A stretch of DNA of 64,000 nt from Bradyrhizobium sp. CCBAU 051011 (GTDB lineage: Bacteria > Pseudomonadota > Alphaproteobacteria > Rhizobiales > Xanthobacteraceae), in contig NZ_CP022222.1 in assembly GCF_009930815.1 (NCBI RefSeq), positions 6,056,501-6,120,500 of the forward strand. Direction: 5' to 3'. This document shows, piece by piece, positions 41,409 through 50,830 of this stretch (position 1 is the stretch's first letter; each line of letters starts with the position of its first letter). The notes below the pieces were generated by a model. It did no database searches and was not told where the DNA came from. It worked only from the letters and a program-made list of their open reading frames with translations. Made by a program: the position numbers and the translations under genes.

Positions 41409-43757
41409 ATGCGGGCTAGTATCGATTCACGTCGACAGATCGAGCAAATATCCTGGTCTCCGGCAGGTGGGGCCGTGCGCCGGCTTTTCGCCGCGCCTTT
41501 GGGCAGGGCGGCTACGGCGCTGTTGCTGGCCGCAATGGCGGGGCCGGCTTTCGGGCAGGGCCTGGCGGCGGGCCCGGGCGCCAACGAGATCCGGATCGGC
41601 AATACCATGCCCTATACCGGCCCGGCTTCCGCCTATGGCGTCATCGGCAAGGTGATGGCGGCCTATTTCGAGAAGGTCAACGCCGAGGGTGGCATCAGGG
41701 GGCGCAAGATCAATTTCATCTCCTATGATGACGCCTACAATCCGACCAAGACGATGGAGGCGACCCGCAAGCTCGTCGAGGAAGACAACGTTCTCTTTAT
41801 CCTGGCGAGCCTCGGCACCAATACCAGCCAGGCCGTTCATCCCTATTTGAATGCCAAGAAAATCCCGCAGCTCTTCGTCGCCTCGGGCGCGACCATGTGG
41901 GACCAGCCACGCGACTTTCCCTGGACCATGGGCTTCCTGCCCAGCTACCAGACCGAAGCCCACATCTATTCGCAGTATCTCCTGGAGAACCATCCGCGCA
42001 GCAAGGTCGCGGTGCTCTATCAGGACGACGGTTTCGGCAAGGACTACCTCAAAGGCCTGAAGGACGGTCTCGGCGGCAAGATTCCAATCGTGGCCGAGGC
42101 ACCGTACAAGGTGACGGACACCAATATCGACGCCCAGATCGCCAAGCTCAAGGCTTCGGGCGCCGACGTCTTCATGCAATTCACGACGCCGAAATTCGCC
42201 ACCATGGCGATCAAACGAAATGCCGAGCTCGGCTGGAAGCCGATCCATTTCCTCGCCTCGGTATCCGAATCGGTATCGTCGGTGATGGTGCCGGCGGGCG
42301 TGGAAAACGCCGAAGGAATCATGTCGGCGATGTACCGCCTGGAGGGTGAGGACGCGCAGGCCGTCGGGCCCGCGGTGTTCCGCGAATGGAGCGCCTTCAT
42401 GGAGCGCTATGTCCCGAGCATCAGCAAGTCGAACGGCCAGGCCGTCTACGCCTATCTGAACTCCAGGCTCGTTATCGAGGTGCTGAAGAACTGCGGCGAC
42501 GACTTCTCGCGCGAAAACATCATGAAGCAGGCCCGCTCGATCAAGGGCTTGCAGATTCCCATGATGGTGCCGGGCATCCTGATCAACACCAGCGCATCCG
42601 ATCATGCGACGATCGAGCAGATGCGGATGATGCGCTTCACCGGTGGACACTGGCAGTTCTTTGGGCCGGTGCGAAGCGGCATCGATCCGGGCACCGTCAG
42701 CGAATCCTTCAAGACCATCTTCAAGTACGGCACCGCCACCAAGCGCGATCTGGCCAACCAGCTCAACGCCAACACCGTCAGCCTGATGACGGGTTCGTTC
42801 GGTTCGACCTATGCGCAGGTCGGCGCGGATCTCGCGTCCGTGCTCGACAACGGCACCCATCTGCGGATCCTGCCCGTCATGGGCCGCGGATCGGTTCAGG
42901 CGGTGGCGGACATCCTCCTGCTGCGCGGCGTCGACGTCGGCATCGTCCGCAAGGACACGCTTGCCTATCTCGACCGCAAGGACTTCGCCAAGGACATCCG
43001 CAACCAGTTCGTCTACGTCGCCAAGATGTTCAACGAGGAAATGCATGTACTTGCGCCGAAAACGATCACCAGCATGCGGGATCTCGACGGCAAGACCGTG
43101 GTGGTCGATCTGCCCGACAGCTCGACCTTCGTGACCGCGATCAACGTGTTCGAGCGTCTCGGTATCCGGCCGCATCTGATTTATCAGGAGCCGCGGCTGG
43201 CGGTGGACATGCTGCGCAAGGGCGAGGTTGACGCGATCGTTGCGATCGAAGGCAAGCCGTTGCAGTGGCTGAACCAGATCAACGACCGCAACCTGCATTT
43301 GGTCCCGGTCGAGTACGCCAAGACTCTGCAGGAGGAGTATCTGCCGTCCAAGCTTTCGTCGGCGGACTATCCGAATCTGGTGGCGGAAGGTGGATCGGTC
43401 GAGACGGTTGCGGCCGAAGCGGTGCTGGCCTCGTATAACTGGGCGCCGAACAGCGATCGCTACCGCCGCCTGTCGCTGCTGGTGGACACGATGTTCGACA
43501 AGGTGTCGCAGTTGCAGCGTCCGCCGTTCCATCCGAAGTGGAAGGAAATGGCACCGCGCGCGACGGTATCGGGATGGACGCGCTTCAAGGCGGCGCAGGA
43601 ATGGCTCGACCGCAACATGCCGCTGGCTGCGGGTTCAGCCGTGTCGGCAGCATCGGGTGCTGCGCCGGCCACAGCACTTGCGCCGCAGGAACGCGATCCC
43701 CTCTATCGCGAGTTCCTGGAATGGCGTGCCAACCGCGCCAAGGCCAGCGCCAAGTAA
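41409..43757 (+). CDS. Exported fusion: LivK-like ABC binding protein + TAXI-type TRAP binding protein (copy 1)
   Basis: ATG 41409 (after AAGGGGG) matches the start of the second copy and gives 782 residues; the longer frame from 41223 is rejected. A basic signal sequence ends near residue 50. Residues about 58-430 form a type I periplasmic binding protein (EIRIGNTMPYTGPASAYG, TKTMEATRKLVEED, VAVLYQDDGFGKDYLKGLKD). Residues about 452-740 match a TAXI-type receptor (VSLMTGSFGSTYAQVGADLA, GVDVGIVRKDT, MRDLDGKTVVVDLP, KGEVDAIVAIEGKP). The end has DPLYREFLEWR. Each half normally serves a different transporter class; no permease is nearby. Ligands are unknown. Confidence 0.85.
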   Translation: MRASIDSRRQIEQISWSPAGGAVRRLFAAPLGRAATALLLAAMAGPAFGQGLAAGPGANEIRIGNTMPYTGPASAYGVIGKVMAAYFEKVNAEGGIRGRKINFISYDDAYNPTKTMEATRKLVEEDNVLFILASLGTNTSQAVHPYLNAKKIPQLFVASGATMWDQPRDFPWTMGFLPSYQTEAHIYSQYLLENHPRSKVAVLYQDDGFGKDYLKGLKDGLGGKIPIVAEAPYKVTDTNIDAQIAKLKASGADVFMQFTTPKFATMAIKRNAELGWKPIHFLASVSESVSSVMVPAGVENAEGIMSAMYRLEGEDAQAVGPAVFREWSAFMERYVPSISKSNGQAVYAYLNSRLVIEVLKNCGDDFSRENIMKQARSIKGLQIPMMVPGILINTSASDHATIEQMRMMRFTGGHWQFFGPVRSGIDPGTVSESFKTIFKYGTATKRDLANQLNANTVSLMTGSFGSTYAQVGADLASVLDNGTHLRILPVMGRGSVQAVADILLLRGVDVGIVRKDTLAYLDRKDFAKDIRNQFVYVAKMFNEEMHVLAPKTITSMRDLDGKTVVVDLPDSSTFVTAINVFERLGIRPHLIYQEPRLAVDMLRKGEVDAIVAIEGKPLQWLNQINDRNLHLVPVEYAKTLQEEYLPSKLSSADYPNLVAEGGSVETVAAEAVLASYNWAPNSDRYRRLSLLVDTMFDKVSQLQRPPFHPKWKEMAPRATVSGWTRFKAAQEWLDRNMPLAAGSAVSAASGAAPATALAPQERDPLYREFLEWRANRAKASAK

Positions 43758-43785
43758 TCAGGCCGGTCAGCACGGTTTGACCACA

Positions 43786-43813
43786 GGACGGCCCGCTTCG
43801 GCGGACCGTCCTT
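43786..43813 (+). terminator. Weak terminator-like hairpin after copy 1
   Basis: GGACGGCCCGC-TTCG-GCGGACCGTCC has one mismatch and a TTCG tetraloop but only a poor T-run. It matches the terminator after copy 2 in position and core (CGGCCCGC). Confidence 0.45.
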
Positions 43814-44036
43814 GCTCCTGGAATCCGGCGCCCTACGCATGCCGTATTTTAGTCGGTATCGTCGGCAAGGGTGCTCGGGAATCCAATAACAGGTTGTATT
43901 GGCGCAACTATGCCGCGAATCCGCGTTCGCGGGGGCGGCCGATGCCGGTTTGGTAACGCTTTTGGTAACACTAATGTCGGCATTGTCGCGGCGGAACACA
44001 CGGTCGACTAACTGCGCGCCGCGACTGGGGCTTGAC

Positions 44037-44090
44037 ACAAAATCAATCGAATTGAGACACAATGTCAGCGAGTAGGACTGAAACGCTGCC
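44037..44090 (+). promoter_or_regulatory. Upstream block conserved before both receptor fusions (copy 2)
   Basis: Same motifs as at 41281-41332, here 102 bases before the ATG and preceded by TTGACA at 44033-44038. The remaining gap 43814-44138 shows no gene. Confidence 0.5.
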
Positions 44091-44138
44091 CGTCTGGCTG
44101 CTCGAAAAATGGCACAGTTTGTATTGGGGGACAGGTAA

Positions 44139-46520
44139 ATGTGGGCTTTGATCGACACTAGTAGGGCGGCGGTGCAATTGTCCGGGTCAGTGGCCCGTGG
44201 CACCTTGCGCCGGCTTTTCACCGCGCCGCGGCGCAATGCAGCGGCCGCATTGGTCGTGGCCGCGATGGCCGGCTCGGCGATCAGCGATCAGGTGCACGCC
44301 GCACCTCCGGGCCCCAATGAAATCCGCATTGGCAACACCGCGCCCTATACCGGTCCGGCCTCCGCCTACGGCGTTATCGCCAAGGTCGTCGCGGCCTATC
44401 TGGACAAGATCAATGCCGAGGGCGGGATCAATGGCCGCAAGGTCAATATGATCACCTATGACGACGCCTACGAGCCCACCAAGACGATGGAGATGACCCG
44501 CAAGCTCGTCGAGGAGGACCAGGTCCTCCTGACCTTGGGGACCATCGGCACCAACACGAACGCTGCGATCCAGCCCTATCTGAACTCAAAGAAGGTTCCG
44601 CAGCTTTTTGCCTTGTCGGGCGCTGCGGCCTGGGACCAGCCGCGCGAGTTTCCCTGGACCATCGGCTTCCTGCCGACCTACACGGCTGAAGCTCAGATCT
44701 TTGCGCAGTATCTGCTGGAGAACCATCCCCGCAGCCGCATCGCCGTTCTCTATCAGGACGACGGAATGGGCAAGGAATACCTGAAGGGCCTGAAGGACGG
44801 CCTCGGCGGCAAGATGCCGATCGTTGCCGAGGCTCCCTACAAGGTCACGGACACCACTATCGATGCGCAGATGGCCAAGATGAAGGCCTCCGGCGCCGAC
44901 GTCCTCATTGAGTTCACCACGCCGAAATTCGCTGTCATGGCGATCCGGCGGGCCGCCGAACTCGGCTGGAAGCCGCTACAGTTTGCCGCCTCGATCTCCA
45001 ATTCGTACTCGGCCGTGATTCAGCCGGCGGGCCCGCAAAATGCCGAAGGCCTGTTGTCTGCGGCCTACAGGCTCGAGGGCGAAGACTCGGCTGCGGCGGG
45101 CGATGCGGTGTTCCGCGAATGGAGCGCCTTCATGCAGCGCTATGTCCCGAGCGTGAGCAAGACCAACGGCCAGGCCGTGCTCGGCTATCTGGTCGGCAGG
45201 TTGACGGTCGAGGTCCTGAAGAACTGCGGCGACGACCTGTCGCGTGAAAACATCATGAAGCAGGCCCGCTTGCTCAAGGGTATCCAGCTTCCGATGATGG
45301 TACAGGGCATCCTGATCAATACCAGCCCGTCCGATCATGCGCCGATCGAGCAGATGCGGATGATGCGCTTCACCAACGGCCAATGGCAGCACTTCGGCCC
45401 GGTGCGAAGCGGCATCGATCCGGGCGCCGTCAGCGATTCCTTCAAGACCATCTTCAAGTACGGCACCGCCACCAAGCGCGATCTGGCCAACCAGCTCAAC
45501 GCCAACACGGTGAGCTTGATGACGGGTTCGTTCGGCTCCACCTATGCCCAGGTCGGCGCGGATCTCGCATCCGTGCTCGACAGCGGTACCAGCCTGCGGA
45601 TCCTGCCCGTCATGGGCCGCGGATCGGTGCAGGCGGTGTCGGATATCCTGTTGCTGAGGGGTGTCGATGCCGGCATCGTCCGCAAGGACACGCTGTCCTA
45701 TCTCGACCGCAAGGACTTCGCCAAGGATATCCGCAACCAGTTCGTCTATGTGGCGAAGATGTTCAACGAGGAAATGCACGTCCTCGCGCCCAGGACGATC
45801 GCCAGCATGCGTGACCTCGACGGCAAGACCGTGGTGGTCGATCTGCCCGACAGCTCGACCTTCGTAACCGCGATCAACGTGTTCGAGCGTCTCGGGATCA
45901 GGCCGCATCTGATTTATCAGGAGCCGCGGCTGGCGCTGGACATGCTGCGCAAGGGCGAGGTTGACGCGATCGTTGCGATCGAAGGCAAGCCGTTGCAGTG
46001 GCTGAACCAGATCACCGATCGCAATCTGCATCTGGTCCCGGTCGAGTACGCCAAGCAGGTCCAGGAGGAATATCTGCCGTCCAAGCTTACGTCGGCGGAC
46101 TACCCGGGCCTCGTGCCGGAAGGCGGCTTCGTCGAGACGATCGCGGCCGAAGCGGTGCTGGCCTCGTATAACTGGGCGCCGAACAGCGACCGCTACCGCC
46201 GCCTGGCGCTGCTGGTGGACACGATGTTCGACAAGGTGTCGCAGTTGCAGCGTCCGCCGTTCCATCCGAAGTGGAAGGAAATGGCACCGCGCGCGACGGT
46301 ATCGGGATGGACGCGCTTCAAGGCGGCGCAGGAATGGCTCGACCGCAACATGCCGCTGCCTCCGGGCTCGGCCGTGTCGGCGGCATCGGGCGCCGTCCAG
46401 GCGCCGGCACCGGCCCCGGTGGCTGCCCCCACAGCACTTGCCCCGCAGGACCGCGATCCGCTGTACCGCGAATTCCTGGAGTGGCGCGCGAGCCGCGCCA
46501 AGGCCAGCAGCAACCGGTAG
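44139..46520 (+). CDS. Exported fusion: LivK-like ABC binding protein + TAXI-type TRAP binding protein (copy 2)
   Basis: This 793-residue paralogue of the upstream gene starts at ATG 44139 after GGGGGACAGG. It has the same order: basic signal sequence, type I binding domain (EIRIGNTAPYTGPASAYGVI) and TAXI domain from about residue 455. The last 600 bases are nearly identical in DNA to copy 1, while the ABC-type half is clearly more diverged, so the two may share the TAXI ligand or partner but sense different molecules with the first half. The Pro/Ala linker near the end is longer here. It ends at a strong terminator. Confidence 0.85.
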   Translation: MWALIDTSRAAVQLSGSVARGTLRRLFTAPRRNAAAALVVAAMAGSAISDQVHAAPPGPNEIRIGNTAPYTGPASAYGVIAKVVAAYLDKINAEGGINGRKVNMITYDDAYEPTKTMEMTRKLVEEDQVLLTLGTIGTNTNAAIQPYLNSKKVPQLFALSGAAAWDQPREFPWTIGFLPTYTAEAQIFAQYLLENHPRSRIAVLYQDDGMGKEYLKGLKDGLGGKMPIVAEAPYKVTDTTIDAQMAKMKASGADVLIEFTTPKFAVMAIRRAAELGWKPLQFAASISNSYSAVIQPAGPQNAEGLLSAAYRLEGEDSAAAGDAVFREWSAFMQRYVPSVSKTNGQAVLGYLVGRLTVEVLKNCGDDLSRENIMKQARLLKGIQLPMMVQGILINTSPSDHAPIEQMRMMRFTNGQWQHFGPVRSGIDPGAVSDSFKTIFKYGTATKRDLANQLNANTVSLMTGSFGSTYAQVGADLASVLDSGTSLRILPVMGRGSVQAVSDILLLRGVDAGIVRKDTLSYLDRKDFAKDIRNQFVYVAKMFNEEMHVLAPRTIASMRDLDGKTVVVDLPDSSTFVTAINVFERLGIRPHLIYQEPRLALDMLRKGEVDAIVAIEGKPLQWLNQITDRNLHLVPVEYAKQVQEEYLPSKLTSADYPGLVPEGGFVETIAAEAVLASYNWAPNSDRYRRLALLVDTMFDKVSQLQRPPFHPKWKEMAPRATVSGWTRFKAAQEWLDRNMPLPPGSAVSAASGAVQAPAPAPVAAPTALAPQDRDPLYREFLEWRASRAKASSNR

Positions 46521-46545
46521 CTACGGTAATTACGGTTTGACGATG

Positions 46546-46577
46546 GAACGGCCCGCCTCGGCGGGCCGTTCTGTTTT
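46546..46577 (+). terminator. Rho-independent terminator after copy 2
   Basis: Perfect 11-bp stem GAACGGCCCGC/GCGGGCCGTTC with a CTCG loop and TGTTTTC. It ends the receptor pair. Confidence 0.9.
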
Positions 46578-46782
46578 CAGCAACGTCCAGGCTGTTCCTT
46601 TGCCTGCAATGCCGCATTGACGCTGCGGTCAATCCGGCTGCCTTGCGCGCTGGCGAGTGTGGCGAACGGATGGCGTCATGCCGACAACGCAGGGCTCAGC
46701 CGTATAAAATAGTGTATCGGCAAGCATCAAAGCGCCGGACGCGATCCCGCGCCACCACGCCAAAAACTTTCGGAGGAAGTTC

Positions 46783-48009
46783 ATGTCGGCTCTGCCACTT
46801 TCGGGCATCAAAATTCTCGACCTGACACGGGTGCTCGCGGGGCCCTTGTCGGCGCAGATGCTGGCCGATCTCGGCGCAGAGGTGATCAAGATCGAACGTC
46901 CCGGCGGCGGCGACGATGCGCGCGCCTTTGGCCCGCCATACCTCAAGGACCCCGAGGGCAAGCAGAACAACAACAATTCGTTTTACCTCTGCGCCAACCG
47001 CAACAAGAAATCCGTCACCGTCAATATCGCAAGCCCGGAAGGGCAGGACATCATCCGCGAGCTCGCCAAGAGCTGCGACGTGATGATGGAGAACTACAAG
47101 GTCGGCGATCTCAAGCGCTACAAGCTCGATTACGAATCGATCAAGGCGATCAATCCCGGCATCATCTATTGCTCGGTGACCGGCTTTGGCCAGACCGGCC
47201 CTTATGCGCCGCGCGCCGGCTATGACGCGATCCTGCAGGCGATGGGCGGGCTGATGAGCGTCACCGGCCATATTGACGGCGAGCCGGGTGCCGGTCCGAT
47301 GAAGGTCGGCCCCTCCATCGTCGACTACATGACCGGCATGAACTCCTCGATCGGCATTCTGGCAGCGCTCTATCACCGCAAGGCCAATGGCGGGGAGGGG
47401 CAGCATGTCGACGTCTGCCTGTTCGACACCGTGATCGCTGCGCTGTCGCATTATGCGCAGATCTTCCTCGTCAACGGCCAGACCCCGCCGCGGCGCGGCA
47501 CCTGGGGCAATGGCGGCATGCCGGCGGGCGTATTCCGCTGCACCGATGGCGAACTGATGCTGGTGGTCGGCAATGACGGTCAGTTCCAGCGTACCTGCGC
47601 GGTGCTCGGCGCGCCTGAACTCGCGACCGATCCGCGCTTCGTCAAGAACAACGACCGCGTCGTGCACGGCAAGGAGATCATGGCAATCTTCGCCGGTCAC
47701 TTCCTGAAGAAGCCCGTCACCCATTGGCTGGAAGAACTGGAGAAGGCCGGCGTGCCCTCAGGCCCGATCAACGATTTCTCGCAGGTGTTTTCCGATGAGC
47801 ATGTCCGCTCGCGCGGCATGCAGGTCAAGGTCGACCACCCCTTCGAGTCCGACCTGTCGCTGATCCGCAATGCCATCACCTTCTCCGGCACCCCGGTGAA
47901 GACCTACCGCGCGCCGCCGCTGCTCGGTGCTGATACGAAGGACGTGCTGGCGACGATCGGCTACGACGCAGCCAAGGTGGAAGCGTTGAAGGCGCAAAAG
48001 ATCGTCTAA
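46783..48009 (+). CDS. CaiB/BaiF family (class III) CoA-transferase
   Basis: The 408-residue enzyme starts at ATG 46783, six bases after GGAGG. Signatures: LSGIKILDLTRVLAGPLSAQ, the GPSIVDYMTG motif with the catalytic Asp near residue 185, and HVDVCLFDTVIAAL. Class III enzymes move CoA between carboxylic acids through aspartyl-CoA anhydride. The acid is not known; relatives include formyl-, succinyl- and mesaconyl-CoA transferases. It lies after the receptor fusions and faces tarD, consistent with organic-acid catabolism. Confidence 0.92.
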   Translation: MSALPLSGIKILDLTRVLAGPLSAQMLADLGAEVIKIERPGGGDDARAFGPPYLKDPEGKQNNNNSFYLCANRNKKSVTVNIASPEGQDIIRELAKSCDVMMENYKVGDLKRYKLDYESIKAINPGIIYCSVTGFGQTGPYAPRAGYDAILQAMGGLMSVTGHIDGEPGAGPMKVGPSIVDYMTGMNSSIGILAALYHRKANGGEGQHVDVCLFDTVIAALSHYAQIFLVNGQTPPRRGTWGNGGMPAGVFRCTDGELMLVVGNDGQFQRTCAVLGAPELATDPRFVKNNDRVVHGKEIMAIFAGHFLKKPVTHWLEELEKAGVPSGPINDFSQVFSDEHVRSRGMQVKVDHPFESDLSLIRNAITFSGTPVKTYRAPPLLGADTKDVLATIGYDAAKVEALKAQKIV

Positions 48010-48035
48010 ACTGCACCCCAGCCGCGACGCTGCCT

Positions 48036-49199
48036 TTACTCGGCCAGTTCGCGCATGACCTTGATCAGGTCGGATTTGCCTTCGAAGCCGATGCCCGGCA
48101 GATCCGGCATGATGATGTGGCCGTCCTCGACGCGAACGGAGTCGGGGAAGCCGCCATAGGGCTGAAAGAGGTCCGGGTAGCTCTCATTGCCGCCCAGGCC
48201 GAGGCCTGCCGCAATGTTCAGCGACATCTGGTGCCCGCCATGGGGGATGCAACGGGACGGCGACCAGCCGTGCTGCGCCAGGACATCGAGTGTTCGGAGA
48301 TATTCGACAAGCCCGTACGACAGCGCGCAATCGAACTGCAGCCAATCGCGGTCGGGCCGCATGCCGCCGTAGCGGAGCAGGTTGCGCGCATCCTGGTGTG
48401 AGAACAGATTCTCGCCCGTCGCCATCGGGCCCGGATAGAATTCCGAGAGAGCGGCCTGCAGCGCGTAGTCGAGGGGATCGCCGGCCTCCTCATACCAGAA
48501 CAGCGGATAGTCACGCAGCATCTTCGCGTAGGCGATGGCGGTCTCAAGATCGAAGCGTCCGTTGGCATCGACGGCAAGCCGCGCTTGCGAACCGATTTCC
48601 TTCAGCACGGCCTCGATCCGCCCACGATCTTCGTCGATCGACGCGCCGCCGATCTTCATTTTCACCACGTTGTAGCCGCGGTTGAGATAGCCGCGCATTT
48701 CCGCTCGTAGCGCGGAATTGTCCTTGCCAGGGTAGTAGTAGCCGCCTGCCGCATACACGAAGACTTTGGGATTGGCCTCGCAGCCCTTCCTTTCGGCGAG
48801 AAGGCGAAACAGCGGCTTGCCCGCGATCTTCGCAACCGCGTCCCATATAGCCATGTCGAGCGTGCCGACAGCCACGGAACGCTCACCGTGCCCGCCGGGC
48901 TTTTCGTTGGACATCATCGCCGCCCAGATGCGATGTGGATCGAGATTGGCGCCGCTGTCGTCGAGAAAGCTGCTGGATTCGGCCTCGATAATACGATTGC
49001 GAAAGCGTTCCCGGATCAGGCCGCCCTGACCATAGCGGCCGTTGGAATTGAAACCGTATCCGACCACGCGGCGGCCGTCGCGCACGACATCCGTCACAAC
49101 GGCGACCAGGCTCGCCGTCATCTTCGAAAAGTCGATGTAGGCATTCCGGATCGGAGAGGCGATCGGCTTGGTGATTTCGACGACATCGACAATACGCAT
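48036..49199 (-). CDS. tarD: D-tartrate dehydratase, enolase superfamily
   Basis: The 387-residue protein matches closely, from memory, the structurally studied D(-)-tartrate dehydratase of B. japonicum. Motifs fit the mandelate-racemase-like barrel: NVVKMKIGG with the K-x-K acid/base pair, LAVDANGRF and WYEEAGDP metal ligands, MATGEN, and SRCIPHGGHQMSLN with the catalytic His. It converts D-tartrate to oxaloacetate with Mg2+. A LysR gene is divergent but frameshifted. Cytoplasmic. Confidence 0.88.
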   Translation of the reverse strand: MRIVDVVEITKPIASPIRNAYIDFSKMTASLVAVVTDVVRDGRRVVGYGFNSNGRYGQGGLIRERFRNRIIEAESSSFLDDSGANLDPHRIWAAMMSNEKPGGHGERSVAVGTLDMAIWDAVAKIAGKPLFRLLAERKGCEANPKVFVYAAGGYYYPGKDNSALRAEMRGYLNRGYNVVKMKIGGASIDEDRGRIEAVLKEIGSQARLAVDANGRFDLETAIAYAKMLRDYPLFWYEEAGDPLDYALQAALSEFYPGPMATGENLFSHQDARNLLRYGGMRPDRDWLQFDCALSYGLVEYLRTLDVLAQHGWSPSRCIPHGGHQMSLNIAAGLGLGGNESYPDLFQPYGGFPDSVRVEDGHIIMPDLPGIGFEGKSDLIKVMRELAE

Positions 49200-49405
49200 G
49201 GGATTCCTTCCGTGTGACTCGCAGATCGCCAGATCCGCTCGCTGAACTGGCTATGCCGGAAACGGCTGTACCGAAGGTGCTCTCACCAGCAGCGCATCTG
49301 ACAAGGGGCTTCGGCTGTTGCCCTCGTTCGAGGGAACGTTAGAGCTGTATTTCGCGCCGGGCTAATGCTATTCCCGCAACTGGTTATGTTCATTTGGCAT
49401 TACCA

Positions 49406-50298
49406 ATGGAATTGATCTGGTTTGAGGACTATCTGGCGCTCGCGGAAACCCTGAATTTTTCCAGGGCGGCGGAGTTACGCCACGTCACGCAGCCAGCCTT
49501 CAGCCGCAGGATTCGCGCACTTGAGGGATGGGTCGGCGCGGCTTGTTTACCCGCACGACACACGGCGTGGCGCTCACGCCTGCAGGCAAACATTTCCACG
49601 ATCAGGCGGAGGTCCTGACCCGGGCCCTGCACCAGCTCCGGCGCGACACGCTCGAAGTCTCCGAGCGCCACGTCAGGCCGTTGTCGATCGCGGCGACGCA
49701 CGCGCTTTCCTTCACGTTTTTCCCGAAATGGGTCCGCCGCAACGACAAGGTTTTGGCGCTCGGCAACCTCAACCTGATCTCCGACAGCATGCAGGCGTGC
49801 GAGCAGATGATGTTGCGGGGCGACGCGCAGTTTCTGCTTTGTCATCACCACAAGAACATGAGCAGCCGGATCGGGTCCGGCCAATTCAGGAGCATCGCGG
49901 TCGGCGCCGACACGCTCCTTCCGTTGAGCGCGCCTGCCGCAAACGGCGTTGCGCGGTGGAGGCTTCGTCGCGGCGAACCGGTGAAGTACCTTGCCTATAG
50001 CGCGCAATCAGGGTTGGGCCGGATCGTCGCAGCTCAATGGGGTGCGAAAGATCGTCCTTTCGCGCTTGAGACGGTCTTTACGTCGCATCTTGCCGCCACG
50101 CTGCTGTCGATGGCCCGCGCGGGAGATGGCGTGGCATGGCTGCCCCGGACGTTGGCGGAGGAGGACATCTCGGCCGGGCTGCTGGTTGAAGCCGGCAAAC
50201 TCGAATTTCAGATACCGATCGAAATCCGCCTGTTTCGTCCCGCGGCGCGTCAGAGCAAGGCGGTCGAAGCGATCTGGTCGGCCTTCGAGCGCAACTGA
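49406..50298 (+). pseudogene. LysR-family regulator with a one-base frameshift
   Basis: ATG 49406 opens a standard LysR helix-turn-helix (MELIWFEDYLALAETLNFSR, then VTQPAFSRRIRALEGWVGA). The frame then leaves the family at about 49540 and resumes one base back: LFTRTTHGVALTPAGKHFHDQAEV and a full effector domain to FERN. Adding one base in GCGGCTTG near 49541 restores WVGARLFTRT. LysR genes divergent from an enzyme gene usually control it, so tarD may have lost its regulator, or this is a sequencing error. Confidence 0.82.
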
Positions 50299-50426
50299 CG
50301 TTGTTCAATTCAGCGGGTCAGGCGCCGCTCTGATCTCGACGTCGACACTTCTACCCAAATCGAAGCATGCTGGCGTAGAATTGCGCTAGCATGCACCCTC
50401 GATCGATCCGCTCGAGAGGTGTAACG

Positions 50427-50819
50427 ATGAAACGGGAAGTCATTCGTGTCGAGCCGATGTCGTCCTGGCTTGCGAAGCGGAATGCGCCGGTCTCGCCGGT
50501 GACGCGCGGCGGTGGCATGGTCTTCGTCTCGGGCCTGCCGCCGTTCGATCCCGAGACCGGCGAACTCTTCACCGGCCCGATCGAGCGTCAGACAGAACTC
50601 GTCCTCCAGCAACTCAAACTATGCCTGGAGACCGCGGGCACGTCGCTGCAGAATGTGATGAAGTGCAACGTCTACTGCACCTCGGTTGCGCACTTCGCGG
50701 CCGTCAATGCGATCTATGCGCGCTACTTTCCGGAAGATCCGCCGGCGCGCATCTTCGTTTGCGTGCCCGAATGGTTCGCGCCATTCGATATCGAGATCGA
50801 CTGCGTCGCGGTGACGTAG
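50427..50819 (+). CDS. RidA-family (YjgF/Rid) protein
   Basis: ATG 50427 follows GAGAGGTG; an earlier frame from 50391 adds an Arg-rich stretch and is rejected. The 130-residue protein has GGGMVFVSGLPPFDPETGEL, TSLQNVMKCNVYCTSVAHF and PPARIFVCVPEW, the trimeric Rid fold. RidA proteins hydrolyse reactive enamine/imine intermediates; the Arg of PPARIF is the usual carboxylate-binding residue. The Rid subclass cannot be fixed by eye. Confidence 0.88.
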   Translation: MKREVIRVEPMSSWLAKRNAPVSPVTRGGGMVFVSGLPPFDPETGELFTGPIERQTELVLQQLKLCLETAGTSLQNVMKCNVYCTSVAHFAAVNAIYARYFPEDPPARIFVCVPEWFAPFDIEIDCVAVT

Positions 50820-50830
50820 GGCCTTCCAGT

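Noticed and set aside
41427..43532. 701-codon open frame antisense to the first receptor fusion
   Set aside because: It is a high-GC shadow of a well-supported gene; the predicted protein is His/Arg/Asp-rich without recognisable motifs, and a similar shadow exists opposite the second copy.
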